From: Sthenelais limicola
Taxonomy: Eukaryota > Annelida > Polychaeta > Phyllodocida > Sigalionidae
Length of the DNA: 64,000 nt
Direction of reading: 5' to 3'
Assembly (NCBI GenBank): GCA_942159475.1
Contig: OW804096.1
Span: forward strand, 40,175,744-40,239,743
Shown here: positions 41,806-54,954 of the stretch, one piece after another
How positions within the stretch are numbered: position 1 is the stretch's first letter
Layout: each line of letters opens with the position of its first letter
Notes under the pieces: model-generated
The model's database searches: none
What the model was told of the DNA's origin: nothing
Seen by the model: only the letters and a program-made list of their open reading frames with translations
Made by a program: the position numbers and the translations under genes

Positions 41806-44800
41806 TTGTATGTAGTTCAAGAAGTGTCAACTTACCACTAAGTTAATATCAGTGTTCGCTTTGATTAATTTTATGGAGAGCGATGACCATCCGTAGTTTC
41901 ACATGTAGCAGTAGCGGTAATACTGAGGGGATAGTAGGACACCTAACGTGACTCAGACGAAGTATAATTCAGGTGTCATCAAGGATCCCACATTGTTACA
42001 GTAGTGACTGAAAGAACCAGTGTAAAAGCGAACAAAGTGACACTAAATTACACTCCCTATAATATACGCCAACACATTAGTTTAAGTGTACGACAGAAAT
42101 TCTATATATTAAAAGAGTTATGGAAATGAGTAATGCAATGTTACATTGACCGCACCTGAAAGATCCTCCATACAGTAACTTTTAACGACAGAAGGCGGCA
42201 CCGTCGCATGGGTGGCATGGCTCCGCTTTCCCGCCACTGTCAAATGACGATGACAGAAGTTTTGCTAAAGGGTGGGTAGGACATATATTAGGTCGACTGG
42301 GTTTGAAATACATGCAAATAAAAGTAACTGAATGAACATAGGATTGAACCAAAATAACGCCCAAATAACCAAAACAACTATAAAAACTATAATTAAAAAT
42401 GAAAAAATTCGTCAAAGGAAAAAAATTTATCTGGCGGCTATACTTCTGGATTCCATTAATGTCTGAGACGGCCTGCGTATCCCATGGGAAAACCAAATTT
42501 AATGTCAGACAATAGCTCCTGGTCGTTGTCTGAGTCAGTGAGCCTTATCTCCCATTAACAGGATATAATAATCGTTCAACACCATTGAAATAATGTTTGC
42601 AGACCTTTCCTCTTTTTGCTGTTCTTTCCGAATAAATAGCACTGACACGTCAGTAACTAGCAAGTCTAAAGACACTGACCCCCCAGGAATAAGTCTGATA
42701 TGAGCTTAAATTTATTTTAGTTCACTTTATATAGACCATGTCCAGATTGGGTAACACCTTCCTTTGTTTCACTCCTTCAAACACTCGCTGAGAGGCCTTC
42801 TCTTAACCACCCTGGAGGAGACCTAGAGTTTTAAGATGGCAACTAGCATGTCCAACTGTGTGCCTTGTGTCCTGACATTGAACCTTCTAGAAATATCCTT
42901 TTCTTGCCTGAACTATATTGTTGTCGCTGTCATTTGTGCTATCTAGAGATCAATTAAAATATGAGAAAGCCATTGTTGATTGCTCGAGTTGTTTCTATTC
43001 TGGAGTTGCTCTGGAGTGATGCTGCTTCGTCTCTGTAGAGTTCTCAGTAGGACGAGTATATTTCAACCAGGACGATTGCTTAGGATAAGTAAGTAAGTGA
43101 ATGGGGGGGGGGGGGGGGGGGGGACGAATAGATACAGAGACGGCTATCCGTCCTTGGTCAGGGATCGCACTGGACCAAGGGTCTCTGATTATTTAAGCAT
43201 TACTGTTACTGGGACGAGTCACTGCAGCCGAGTTCTAGCAAAGCTAGAGTGATAACTTGAAGAGGAAATGCCGGTCTCAGCCACAAAGGCTCCTTTATTC
43301 GCTGTCAACTGGAAAGGGGGAGGAGTTCCTTCCCCTAGCAGACCCAATTATAAACTGACTAAACCCCTAAACTTAGCCCTTATTTATAGTCCCTCTCCCA
43401 CAGAACCACGCCCACTCACAGTGTGGGACCCGACCCCTGGTGGTGGACGAGTGTACCCAAATACTCACTCATCCCGCCACCACCCGTCCCTCTGCTACTA
43501 CAATATATATCCAAGCATGCCTGAACCCTTCCATGTCTGTGAGCTTGTGAAAATCCCGATTTGCTGGGAAAAAAGAAGACAATAAAAATAGGCCTGAACC
43601 TAACCAACACTTCTGTCTCAAAACTAAACGGGAAACCTGAAGGTGTGAATGTTAGCATGGGAGCATGGCAAATAGTACAATCAATCACAATCAAAAGACA
43701 GATGGAACCGATTGAGTTATAAATTCCCCCGCTGGGACTTGAATTACAATCCTAGTCGGATTTAGCTGTGTTTTAAATCTTTTCTGACATGTAAACTGGA
43801 GGACTCGTGTCAGGCTTCTAAATGGGGGAAAAGCGTACCAAAATGCAGCAGGCCATTCTTGAGCAAACATAATGATAACCACTATATGGGCTTGCCCATA
43901 CTGTATGGGCAGATGTGTAAGCAATCATCGGGTCTACTATTTCCGTAGCTTAGATACATTATTTGCTTAGTATGGTGACTTGCTACCATGGAAACTTTCA
44001 GAAGTAAAAAAGGCTAATTTTGTTTATGAGTGACCTTAACCTTGGTATCATGTTAAAGTTTAAAGTCCTGTTATTGGTCATGCATGTGCAAAAAGATATA
44101 TGGATAAAATGTTTAGTTCTTTATTTTTGTGTGACCTTGAATCCGACCCCCTGCTGTACAATCAGTCCCTAATATGACTAACAAATGTCAGATACTGCTC
44201 CGCAGGATCTTCTGCACAAGAAAATCAGTCACCCAACGACAATTTTGGGGGGCACACCTCATTTCTTGAGGTTTGGGTCCTGGACTCGTGGGTTTAATAG
44301 AACAATCGGTAGAAAAAGACGTATGTAGATCTACAGATTTGACTTGTTGACGCATGGCTGTAAAGGTTGTGGACATATGCACTACTTCTCACTTGGTGCT
44401 ATCATTAAAAATTAAAATCGGTAACAGTCTGATATATTATATTCTTTATTCACAGTCTGACAATATTTATTGTGTGACTGCAAACTCTGAAGTTTTCCCA
44501 TGTGCCTTTGAACTTTGTGTTATGCATTAATCAAAAAAGTACAAACCATTGAATTGGAACTAGAACTATGTCTATGATAAATATTATACATGAATAGAAA
44601 GTAACAAAAAACTCACGGCCTGATCGAAAAACTGACACTAAAACCTAGCGATGCTATGTATGACCTTCAAACAACAGTTTCTATATCATAATATGTCAGG
44701 GAGTAATTATTTTCATCTAGTTGATTAGATATTTATCTTGGTGTGTTTGATGAACCTGACTAAGTTTTGATTAGTTATAATTTAAGCTGACTTCTACTTG

Positions 44801-46020
44801 TTCTCAGTTGATATTATTCATTTTCACTTTGTTGACCCATTGAGAGCTGAGTGACTGATGGATGTATTCATTTATTAGCCTATCATGATTTAGGAAACCA
44901 TGTATAACTTGAACTTTTATTTTGTTTTGTCTGAGTACTAGGAGAATCCTGCGGCTGAGGTAGTCTCTGGATTCCATGGTGCTTCCATGAATGCTTGTTG
45001 ACTGGTATTTAATAATGAGAATCTAATAATGAAAATTGTAAATAACATATATAATCTGTGCGTATGTGTTATATGTGCAACCAGGAAGGAGGTTTTGTCC
45101 ATTTGTTACCTACACCATTGAATACGCTTACATATTAAGCATGGAATTTACATGTTGGTAAAACCTTTTTACATGATTGGGTAAATTTATTGATGAAATC
45201 TGTCAACTGGTAAACACTCTAAAAAGGTGGATAGTTAATTATATACAGGACAACTCAGGTGGTTTCATTTCCTGACTTGATTTCAATACAGACTGTCCGT
45301 GATGTCATGTAATAAATCATTGATATACAAACATAATTGTATAAGTATTTCCATAGCTTGGGGAAAGCATGTACTTTAAGGAAAATACAAATAAAGATCA
45401 ATAATCATTACATATATTCATGTGTTTAAATAATTTTTATTGGTCATTCTCTCGTGCCATTGTTTAATTGTATTGTATTAACTGTTCGCTAGATGAAGTT
45501 TATTGTCTCTGTCTCAATGGCTATGAACTGCTTCTCAATTTTTGTTTTCTTTTGTCCAACATCGGATTTTTATTCATAAAACATGTTAACATAAAAGTGT
45601 ATATTCAACGGTATGAGAGGAAACATTCACCTGCTCATTTTGATTTTTGCTCTCTGAGTTATTCTATATGTAAAATAAAGGACACAAGATGTTATTGACT
45701 CTGCTTTTTGTTGATTTGTTAAATCAGTGCTGGTCTAAACACGCTTAAGGGAGATATTATAATGTTTTTTCAAATATTAAAGACAAAGTTTTTCCACCTG
45801 TCGTAGAGTTTGCTAACCGAGGGGTTGTATTTAGCTGCCACCCTCATCGCTTCGACTCTATTTTTAAATTCATTTAAGAAGGGTTCCAACCTGAGCTGCT
45901 TCTCAATTTAACTTTAACTAAATACTCCTAGATTAGATATTAGAAAATAGCCGGTAGCAACTAGTCGGGAACCTGCTGGAAGACCTGGAAGTTACCTTTC
46001 AGATACGGGTCTCCTTTTTA
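41806..46020. other. large non-coding region
   Basis: No exon with splice support was found in 4.2 kb. The only strong local feature is a run of 21 G at 43103-43123. A fragment on the - strand near 44970-44900 reads RDYLSRRILLVLRQNK. It resembles one at about 49010-48960 (YYLSRRTPLLGRW), so a dispersed repeat with a coding origin is possible. An open frame at 43268-43585 is Pro-rich without a known domain. Confidence 0.4.
43103..43123 (+). repeat. homopolymer of 21 G
   Basis: Twenty-one consecutive G flanked by agtaagtgaat and acgaatag. It may be an assembly-sensitive length and could form a quadruplex. Confidence 0.95.
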
Positions 46021-46043
46021 AACGCAGGTTCTCAACCTGCGTT
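46021..46043. other. perfect hairpin, 10-bp stem
   Basis: aacgcaggtt-ctc-aacctgcgtt: ten exact complementary pairs and a three-base loop. Part of the arm (aacctgcgtt) recurs at about 47981 near a LINE-like 3' tail. No RNA gene is recognised. Confidence 0.6.
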
Positions 46044-46324
46044 TATAGGAATGGGTTCGCCCGTGACCGTTTCAGTGACCGTGCGCTCTGGTCAGCATTG
46101 CCACAAGTTCCTAAGGGAAATCCGACTGCTGCGCAATTGCGGCTGACGGGACGCGTCAACATACTGGTCCGTCGGGAGCCATCTTTTTACGCTGCAATCC
46201 TAAAATGACATATACTACTCACAGATCCCCCATGTTACAATTCCTATGTAAGCTTATCGTAGGCTTAGTTCTGGATTCGGTAGGCATAGGTAGGGTTTGG
46301 TGCTGCGTTTTGCAGCTGAATTGG

Positions 46325-46618
46325 TATTTTTGCGTACGATTGCGTGATAGGACCCCTACTTCGTCGTCAAACACTCTTTCTCCTCCTGCTATAAATCTTT
46401 CTCAGAGGCCTTATAGGCCGATAGGTCCTTTTGTGTAGACAGTACTAAAAGGTTTAGGGTTGACAAGTGGTATTCTCCTCCTACTCCTCCTCCTCCCTCT
46501 CTATCTCTTGCTTCTCTTTGCGTGATTGGACCCCTACTGCGTTCCTATGGGTAAATTGCCTTGGAATTTTTTTTAAAAAAAATGGTTTCTCAGCCCTGGA
46601 AACTAAATATTTTTCCCA

Positions 46619-46681
<63 letters not shown>

Positions 46682-46740
46682 GCTCCCGCTCCCAATGATT
46701 GGACGCCTACTGCGCTCACTCTCCCTTTTATAAGCTTTGC
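46325..46740. repeat. diverged repeat units (gattggacccctactgcg) with a CT microsatellite
   Basis: A segment like gcgtgatWggacccctactK is found at about 46343, 46519 and 46693, roughly 175 bases apart, each preceded by ctc-rich sequence. A (ct) run of about 53 bases lies at 46627-46679. The last unit leads directly into the tRNA-like unit at 46763. Confidence 0.6.
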
Positions 46741-46762
46741 CTAAAGAAATCTCTCCCGTCCC

Positions 46763-46895
46763 CTCTCGCGGTTTGAACCCGGGACCCCTCGTTCAGCACT
46801 CTAAGCTACTCTAGGCTAGCGCCTTAGACCGCTGGGCCACCGGTTACAGTTGAAAATTGCTCTCTAGTCTAGTGCTCTAACCACTCGGCCATCAG
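46763..46895 (-). repeat. tRNA-derived SINE-like unit (A and B boxes)
   Basis: On the - strand an A box TGGCCCAGCGG (46829-46839) is followed by CTAAGGCGCTAG and a B box GGGTTCAAACC (46770-46780). The spacing and sequence are like Leu/Ser-type tRNA. A second A box (TGGCCGAGTGGTTAGAGC, from 46891) lies just upstream without its own B box. The repeats at 46325-46740 would be the tail of such a SINE. The cloverleaf was not checked in full, so I call a SINE and not a functional tRNA. Confidence 0.5.
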
Positions 46896-46923
46896 TCAGT
46901 TGAGAGTGGCATGCACAAACCTA

Positions 46924-47375
46924 AAGGTAGGATCCCACTGGCTCGCTTGTATCTGCGCTCATTGCTCGCTCTTGCTGCGCTTGTTTATGGGGTGCTTGTC
47001 AGTCGCTCTTCATCCGCTAATATTTCTAGCGCAATACAAGCGCAGAGCGATTCTACTGAGATTCTACTGTTGTGCTTGTTTCCTATATTAAATCAATGGT
47101 AAATGTGTTTGTGCGCTCTTGGTCCGCTAGTTTAACAGGTAGAAAGAGCGCTGTGTAGTTGCGCTCAAATCAAACACGTCAGATATGAGCGCAACGTCCT
47201 GCGCTCTTCTAAAGAAGCGCACATAGCCACTTTTTAGAGCGTACAGAGAGCGCAGTAACTGATTCCATTAGACCGCTCTGGTTTCGCTCAACCTTCGCTT
47301 GTTATGCGCTCAAGACAATAAAAAAGAGCGGGCCATGAGCGCGCCAAAAGAGCGAGCCAGTGGAAACGCAGCCTT
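46924..47375. mobile_element. MITE-like element with inverted ends (CACTGGCTCGC)
   Basis: The left end aaggtaggatcccactggctcgc and the complement of the right end (aaggctgcgtttccactggctcgc) match over most positions. The interior is rich in gagcg and its complement. No ORF is supported and no clear target duplication is seen. Confidence 0.55.
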
Positions 47376-47583
47376 AGACTAAGTCCCAGCCGTCATAGCG
47401 TGAGGGGAGGCTATGTGCGATCGTACTGTCAGAAACGATCCTATAGCTATAGGATAAACAACTGTATCTAGGCCGCCGTTAAACAAAAAAAAATTTAAAT
47501 TAAAAAAAAAATTTAAATTAAAAAAAAAAGTCAATTCGGTCCATCAGTCCATCCTTCAATCCCTCCATCAATCCATCCATCAC

Positions 47584-47862
47584 TGTACTTGTGTGTGCAC
47601 ACAGTACTGTACTTACGGTACTTGTGTGTGCACACTGTACTTGTGTGTGCATGCAGTGTGCACACTGTACTGTACAAGTTTACTGTACTTGTGTGTGCAC
47701 ACTGTACTTGTGTGTGCATACAGTGTGCACACTGTACTTGTGTGTGCACACTGTACTGTACTTGTGTGCACACTGTACTTGTGTGTGCACACTGTACTTG
47801 TGCACACTACTTGTGTGTGCATACAGTGTGCACACTGTACTTACTGTACTTGTGTGTGCTTT
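47584..47862. repeat. minisatellite (cactgtacttgtgtgtgcaca)
   Basis: About a dozen copies of an 18- to 21-bp unit, cactgtacttgtgtgtgcac, some shortened or extended with catacagtg. The unit is nearly self-complementary (tgtgcaca), so long frames appear on both strands; they are not genes. Confidence 0.9.
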
Positions 47863-47979
47863 CTCTGATATATTCATATTTTTAATTATAATTATGTAAT
47901 CGACCTATATTTATACTTATGATAAAAAATATACTTAATTTTTACTTATAATTACAATTCTATATAATTCGAAAAATTA

Positions 47980-48065
47980 AAAACCTGCGTTTACACAAGC
48001 TTATGCTTGTAATTCTTGTTGTACACCTTCTCGTATAAATAAAAAATGCTTTGAATTGAATTGAA
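47980..48065. repeat. possible LINE 3' tail ending in (ttgaa)n
   Basis: The segment ends aataaaaaatgctttgaattgaattgaattgac. Short tandem repeats of this sort close the 3' ends of CR1/Jockey-type LINEs. No ORF is attached. Confidence 0.35.
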
Positions 48066-50856
48066 TTGACTTGTGAAAAGGAAAGGTTGAAAACATAATT
48101 TATCATTTTCAATATACATTGTACATGATATGCAATAATAAAATCAACAACAAAATGACGAGTTTATTTCAGGAATATCTTCCTTCACATATATTTTCAA
48201 TATAAATTTCCCTGAATTTGATGCAACACGTGTGTTATATAAATGCAAGGCTGCTCAGGTTTGAGTCAGTCCTTGATAGTTTATTATTTCAGACTTTAAA
48301 AATGGCTTTCTCCAGTCCAAACTCGTCCATGACATTTCTACAGTTACGGTCAAAAGAAAAGCAGCCACGTAGCTTGTCACAATATTGGGAACGCAGATAT
48401 ATACCTGAAACCAATTGGAAAGAATTATTGTAACTAGATCAACTATGTAAAATGTTTAATATCCTTTACTCTGATAATGGTGAAATCAAACAATAGCAAA
48501 AAAAGATATACATGGAAACCAAGGTAACTTTCGAAATATAATAAAAGATTGAATTCGACTTCTCTAAAATCATCTAAGGCCAATCAGTAGATCCATTTAT
48601 CATGCTCAGCAAGCTTTCATCTACCTATGACCATAACATAATGTTGGGGAGCCAATCCCTGATTCTAATCTCTGACACCATTATTTGGCATTGATGCCTG
48701 TAAGTTTAGTTATTAAAATGTTTCCCAAATTCTGAGAAAGAAACCCAATCACAAGGCAAATACATAGGTTCACATCAGCTTATCTAAACATATTATGTGC
48801 AAGTAGCCTACCAAGGACTATTTCATCTGGTAGAAAGTTAACTGATGCAATAGCTGATTACTATATATAATATAAAGTTGCTTGAGGTAAGTAAATATCG
48901 TTGGGACATTTTCACACGTAGCAATTACACAAAGCATTACTGAAGACAGCTCACCAGGTTGCCATCGTCCCAGTAGAGGAGTCCTACGGCTGAGGTAGTA
49001 CCGCTGTATGATCATAGGGTGCACCTCGGCTGAAGAGCACCTGATGTATCCTACTGCCAATAAAACTGATTTTTGTATTAAAAAAACCTACCTTCATTTG
49101 GACTCAAGTCCATGTTGCTATGAAGAGGAAGCTCTATATCTTCACCATACTTCTGGTATAATACCTGCTAATCATCATCCTTGACCTTGGGGCAATCACA
49201 TGTTCGTTTAACAAAGAGGTCTTATATAGGGCCCGCAACTGTCAGTGCTCCAATTATGCCCAATATAACTCTGGAAGTAAAGTAAATATTGAAAGTGAAA
49301 GGAAGTCGTATAAAAGTTGTAATCATTGCACCACGCTGCTACAGATGAAACCACATTTATATTTTGTTATTTCAGGAGGAAATGTGTGAAGCTTACATAA
49401 AGTTTTACTATTGCAGTTTCCTGTCGATAGTTTCACATTTTGCTCCTGATATTCGAAAATCATTCGTTGAAAATGCCTTTAGCACTGGAAATCCAAACAT
49501 TAGGAAACTATAATTGCAGAAGGAACGCAGATTAGAAGGAGCTCATGGCGACACGGTAGTCATGGCTTTGCTACACATAATCATGGGTGAGGGTGTCATA
49601 AAATGTACAATTCGCTTTCACCAATCCTCTAAAAAACAAATTTCAGACAAAAACGTGTAAAAGAGTTTTTATACGTAAGAGAATTTTGTAATCAACCAAA
49701 TATAATAATACCAAGTATATTTAAATATAACTACACTTTTCTGCCCAATTTAGCAGAATTTGCAAAGCAAAGTGTTAGTTGCCGATTGCACATTTATTGA
49801 CCTTACCCGTATACGAAACCATGGCGCCAATAAGGCTCACCTATGTTTAGTTGTATTTTGTAAATTCCAAAAGTAGGCCCACATTTAATGATTTGATAAG
49901 AATGAGCAAACACTATCATAATAATAATGCAATCATACAAATATGCGAAAAGTTGGTAAATACCAATTTTACATTGTCGATGTAACCTTACGTAAGAAAT
50001 ATCCTTTTCAGTTCAATAGATGACACAACTAAATTGCACATAATAACCTACAGAGGGCAGCAGCAGTAGGGGCATCGCTAACTGTACAAGACTGGGGTAG
50101 ACGCATGCCTAACTGGGCAGAAACGAACTGAAGCATAAGGCAGAACTATTAGAAACTTCTTTAAATGGATTTTAAAAAAACAGCATAATACACGAGCAGT
50201 TCTTAGTCGGCATTTTGTTCTCTTGCTGATTTTAAATTCAAATTTCAACCGACATGCATTTATAATTCTGTTTGCATTGATTGATCTGAAAATTTAATCT
50301 GTATTCTCATTTACATTTATTTCAGTACAGGGATGCAGCTGACCTATAGCTTATTGTGTATGACCGGGTAATGTTGACCATGTCTATTTTTTCTAGAGGA
50401 GTCAATGGAGTACTAAGAAATTAAGGATTTGAGTACGGTAGTATATAAAAAGGTTGGTTTAAGAGTATGAGTAAAAAGAACAAGCAGTGTTTTGTAATAT
50501 GTTACTTTATTAATGATTATGCTCATCATGAAAACTTGGGAACAATATTCTTGTTATTTTGACAATCCAGCTTTATTGAAGGAGACTGTATACATAATTA
50601 GAGACTTCATTGTCAAGTCGGGAGTCGAGTTTGCCATGCTATTGCGTTCTACAACTTTACATGTCTTTTATATATTGTTATGTATTTGTATGTCAAGTTG
50701 TGTTTATAATAAATTACATATATAGATCTCATTTCTATGGGTCATAATAATCATCAAGTAAGTTTACAGGTTTGGTTACCCTATAATTGCTTACCATTGC
50801 GTCCCTTTCCTTCCATCTCCCATCTCCCCTTTCCCTCCATCACAGTGCTCTCTATT
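48066..50856. other. non-coding region
   Basis: No exon or structured repeat is supported in 2.8 kb. A short frame on the - strand near 49060-48818 (YYLSRRTPLLGRWQPGELSS) may be a degraded repeat gene. Confidence 0.4.
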
Positions 50857-53800
50857 AGTCCGGGAGCCAGAGGGTTGAACCCCGCAATGTCGGATAAAGT
50901 TTTTTTTTTCGCTGTTTCATGTAGCCTAGGGGTAGGTAATCACAAATCAGGGGGGTGACCGTTCCCACCTATTGAGCAATTTTAGATATTAACCCTTTTA
51001 TCCTGGTCATGCCAATATACCCCAAATACAGGATTTTATAGGATTCATAGCATTCATTTATTCTGATCTGAATAGTGCACTTTGTGACACCTTTTTGAAA
51101 TTTGGTATGCTGTTAGAACAGGTCATAAGGTTTTTAAAAATCACTGGCTACAAGTTGGGGGAGAACCCTGGTGGCCGGTAGCTGCAAAATTCAAAATGGC
51201 TGCCACCAAACATCAAATGCACCATAGTTTGGCTTCTACTGGCTGGATTTTCAAGTGTGATACCACTTTTCAGATGTTTTTAAGTATGAGAAATTCATTT
51301 CTGTGGACTGTATTGAGTTTCAAGGTCATTTCAAGGTCAGAATCCAACATGGCTGCTGCCATGAAACTAGAATGTCATAGCTCAGCTCCAATTAACCACA
51401 CATACTTCTGTAACACCAGTTTTAATGTGTTTTCAGGAGTGAGGAAACTATTTCTAAAGTCATTTCTCTCTTTTGAGGTCATTTTCTAGGTCAAAATCCA
51501 ATATGGCTGCCATTGAGGGGCAAGAATGTAATATCTCAGCTGCTATTTGCACTATAACTGTGTTAGTGAGGTAGCTTGAGGCCAGATTTGAGATAGATGT
51601 GGATGGATCAAAGGGCCAAATTTACCCCACATGCTGTCCATGTACTTTATGATTTCTATATGAACTACTCTTGTATATTATGGTGGCCATCTTGGATTTC
51701 CAAGGTCACCATTATGTAAAAACCTATATCTACCAATATCTCAGCTTCTAAACTACTCAGGATCACCATCTTGGTGTCTAAACATACATTTTCTGGGTCA
51801 AGGAATACAACTACACCATTTAGAAAAGGGCGAGATTGGTTTTAGTAACACACAATTTGTATTTGACAATATATTCTCATTAGGCACATGCTATTTAATG
51901 TTGCCTCACTTCTCAAAATGACAAATAGTAGAGTTCAGTGCAGTACTGACTGTCTTCATTTATAGACCAGCCCAAACCTTCTTGACTAGATGAAGTGGTC
52001 CATTCCAGAAGTTGGAAATATTGAGCACCAACCTCCATTTAGAAGCACCATTACTTGCCTTTACCAAAGAATGTAGACTTGAAACCCCAGGCAAGTAATT
52101 GTAGATCTAGCATTGATGTGATGATTTCTAAAGTTCTTGCCTGTACAAAGGCCATTACCAGCTTACTCATAATCACATTGTGCCATGCATTGATCAGTTC
52201 CTCAATAAAAGATTTGTGACTCCAGATTGTTGGTTGGGTCATGCACAAAGTCAGCCAGATTGGTTGTTCTTATCACTTTTCTCAAAGACCCTTATCTTAC
52301 TAAGTTCAACACCTTTTTTGAGTTCTCTAGTTGTTTTAAAAGATCTGACCATCATGCTTAAGAAATATTATAGTGTTATCAATAGGAAGCAAGTGCAGCA
52401 CATCAACTCCATCAAGAAACATCACATTAAGGATGGTACCCTTGGTGTGAATGTTCAGCAGATTAGATGTCTTTCTGAAGTACAATTTTTCACCATCTAA
52501 TAGGGCAGAGGCAAGGGATTCTGAAAGCGGAAGGATTCCCAGTCAAACTGACTATATACCCCAAGACCACTTGACCATTTCATTATATTGTGTATGGGCT
52601 TTATAAATTGGTATATTCAAGAATTTATTGGCAGATTTGTGAAAATCCCAGTGACTGTGCTAGTCAGACTCTTTGAGAATGGATGGAGGTTGGTAATCTC
52701 TCCATGTCTCAGATGTGTATTGAGATCCACCATGGGATTTCGATTACATTGTCCAATCCACAGTGGCAAAATGTTCATCTTTCTTGGTTGGGTCATGCAA
52801 AATGTCAGCTGGGGTGTTCTAGAACAACATGATCATAGAGCCAGTACCTTCATGTCTTCAATGTGCAATGTGATGAAGATAAGGCATAGGTGTTCCATGT
52901 TGTGAACAGCATCCCAACACTTGAATATTGGACTCTATTACACCATTTCCTGCCTCCATGGTTCCATTGATAAGTACCTTTTTGGAGAAGGGGAGGGGAC
53001 CAGCCAGAGCTTTGCAAGAGCCAAAACAGCCACATTACATGGTTTTTAACAAGAGTCACAAGTGGCTGATTATGCAATGGCTGATTTTGCAAGTGCATTC
53101 TTCCATTGAAATCCCTCCAAGTAGTCTCTGTAATCTTATCTCACTGTTATTATGTACAGTCCACCCGACATGGATATGAATCTTTCTTCTCCAGGGATGT
53201 GAACTTATTATTAGTATTGGTGATATTACTTCGGAATGAATTAATAGATGTTACTGTTTGGTTATCACTACTATAATAAAGAAAGTATAACACAGCTCAC
53301 ATAGCCATTTCAAATGTCAGGTATGATATATATAAATGTCTTTCATAGGTATGTCAGACAAGAAATGTACAATAAAAGAACAACTGTAAGGTGGAAAAAG
53401 TATGTAGCCCAATGCAGCACATTCATTCTATGTCTGATCATTATTATTGTAGCTGCTCTCTTGTAGAAAATGGGCAAGAACTATGTATTCATGTGGGCCA
53501 TGTTATCTGTGGACAGTGGGGCCTACAGTGAACTGCAATAGGTGTGTCAAAGAGTGAAAGAGAATGTGGTACAATGTGGGCATGTTGGAAGTGCACTAAA
53601 GTCTCCTGTTGCCAATTTTGAGAAGTGAGGAAAGCTTAAACGGCCAAAAGGGCCTGATGAGAATATACTGTGAAATACAGTTGTTAAAGCCAATCTGGTC
53701 TTTTTTTAAATGATATAGTTGTATTCCTTGACCCAGAAAATGTATGTTTAGACACCAAGATAGTGACCCTGGGTGGCTTAGAAGCTGAGATATTGGTAGA

Positions 53801-54682
53801 TATAGGTTTTTACATAATGGTGACCCTGGAAATCCAAGATGGCCACCATAATATACAAGAGTGGTTCATATAGAAATCATAAAGTACATGGACAGCATGT
53901 GGGGTAAATTTGGCCCTTTGATCCATCCACATCTATCTCAAATCTGGCCTCAAGCTACCTCACTAACACAGTTATAGTGCAAATAGCAGCTGAGATATTA
54001 CATTCTTGCCCCTCAATGGCAGCCATATTGGATTTTGACCTAGAAAATGACCTCAAAAGAGAGAAATGACTTTAGAAATAGTTTCCTCACTCCTGAAAAC
54101 ACATTAAAACTGGTGTTACAGAAGTATGTGTGGTTAATTGGAGCTGAGCTATGACATTCTAGTTTCATGGCAGCAGCCATGTTGGATTCTGACCTTGAAA
54201 TGACCTTGAAACTCAATACAGTCCACAGAAATGAATTTCTCATACTTAAAAACATCTGAAAAGTGGTATCACACTTGAAAATCCAGCCAGTAGAAGCCAA
54301 ACTATGGTGCATTTGATGTTTGGTGGCAGCCATTTTGAATTTTGCAGCTACCGGCCACCAGGGTTCTCCCCCAACTTGTAGCCAGTGATTTTTAAAAACC
54401 TTATGACCTGTTCTAACAGCATACCAAATTTCAAAAAGGTGTCACAAAGTGCACTATTCAGATCAGAATAAATGAATGCTATGAATCCTATAAAATCCTG
54501 TATTTGGGGTATATTGGCAAGACCAGGATAAAAGGGTTAATATCTAAAATTGCTCAATAGGTGGGAACGGTCACCCCCCTGATTTGTGATTACCTACCCC
54601 TAGGCTACATGAAACAGCGAAAAAAAAAACTTTATCCGACATTGCGGGGTTCAGCCCAAAAATGGCCTTTGGCTCCCGGACT
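50857..54682. mobile_element. 3.8-kb element with about 1-kb inverted repeat arms
   Basis: The ends are agtccgggagcca at 50857 and its complement ending at 54682, with tat on both outer sides if the terminal t/a is included. The arms, 50857-51930 and 53600-54682, are reverse complements. They are almost identical over the outer 950 bases (a 97-codon frame at 51196-51489 recurs exactly at 54333-54040) and diverge toward the centre. The right arm carries a 12-base insertion near its end. The 1.7-kb centre has decayed coding-like sequence on the - strand (LDLQLLAWGFKSTFFGKGK) that I cannot assign. Fold-back transposons have this form. Confidence 0.8.
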
Positions 54683-54954
54683 ATATCAGTTTCAAGAGTA
54701 GCCTACTTTATTTTGTCTGTCCATGTTTTAGGTTACCCTCTTGATTTGCCTACCATTGCATTATTTATCATTGCATCCCGTTGTCTATGGGGCGCCAAGT
54801 GTCAACCTCACAATTTCGTTGATTACTAACCTTTTTCGTTAACAAAATGGGCATTTAATAACGAAATTGTAATTTTGTTCATTTACAAATGAATTTTGTA
54901 AATGAAATAACTATTTTGTTCATTCAGCAATGAATTTTGTGAACGAAATGAATT

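Noticed and set aside
47531..47899. overlapping 60-100 codon frames rich in Cys, Val, His and Thr
   Set aside because: They come from the cactgtacttgtgtgtgcac minisatellite, which is open on both strands.
48991..49000. let-7-like seed TGAGGTAGTA, with a partly complementary TACTGCC downstream (about 49054-49060); another TGAGGTAGT at 44956-44964
   Set aside because: The rest of the mature let-7 sequence does not match, the hairpin has large internal loops, and both sites share a longer context (CGGCTGAGGTAGT) that reads as a degraded protein repeat (YLSRR) on the other strand.
51196..51489. 97-codon frame present in both arms of the inverted repeat
   Set aside because: It is the same sequence in both arms, so its preservation reflects arm identity. 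It has no recognisable domain and no transposase motif.
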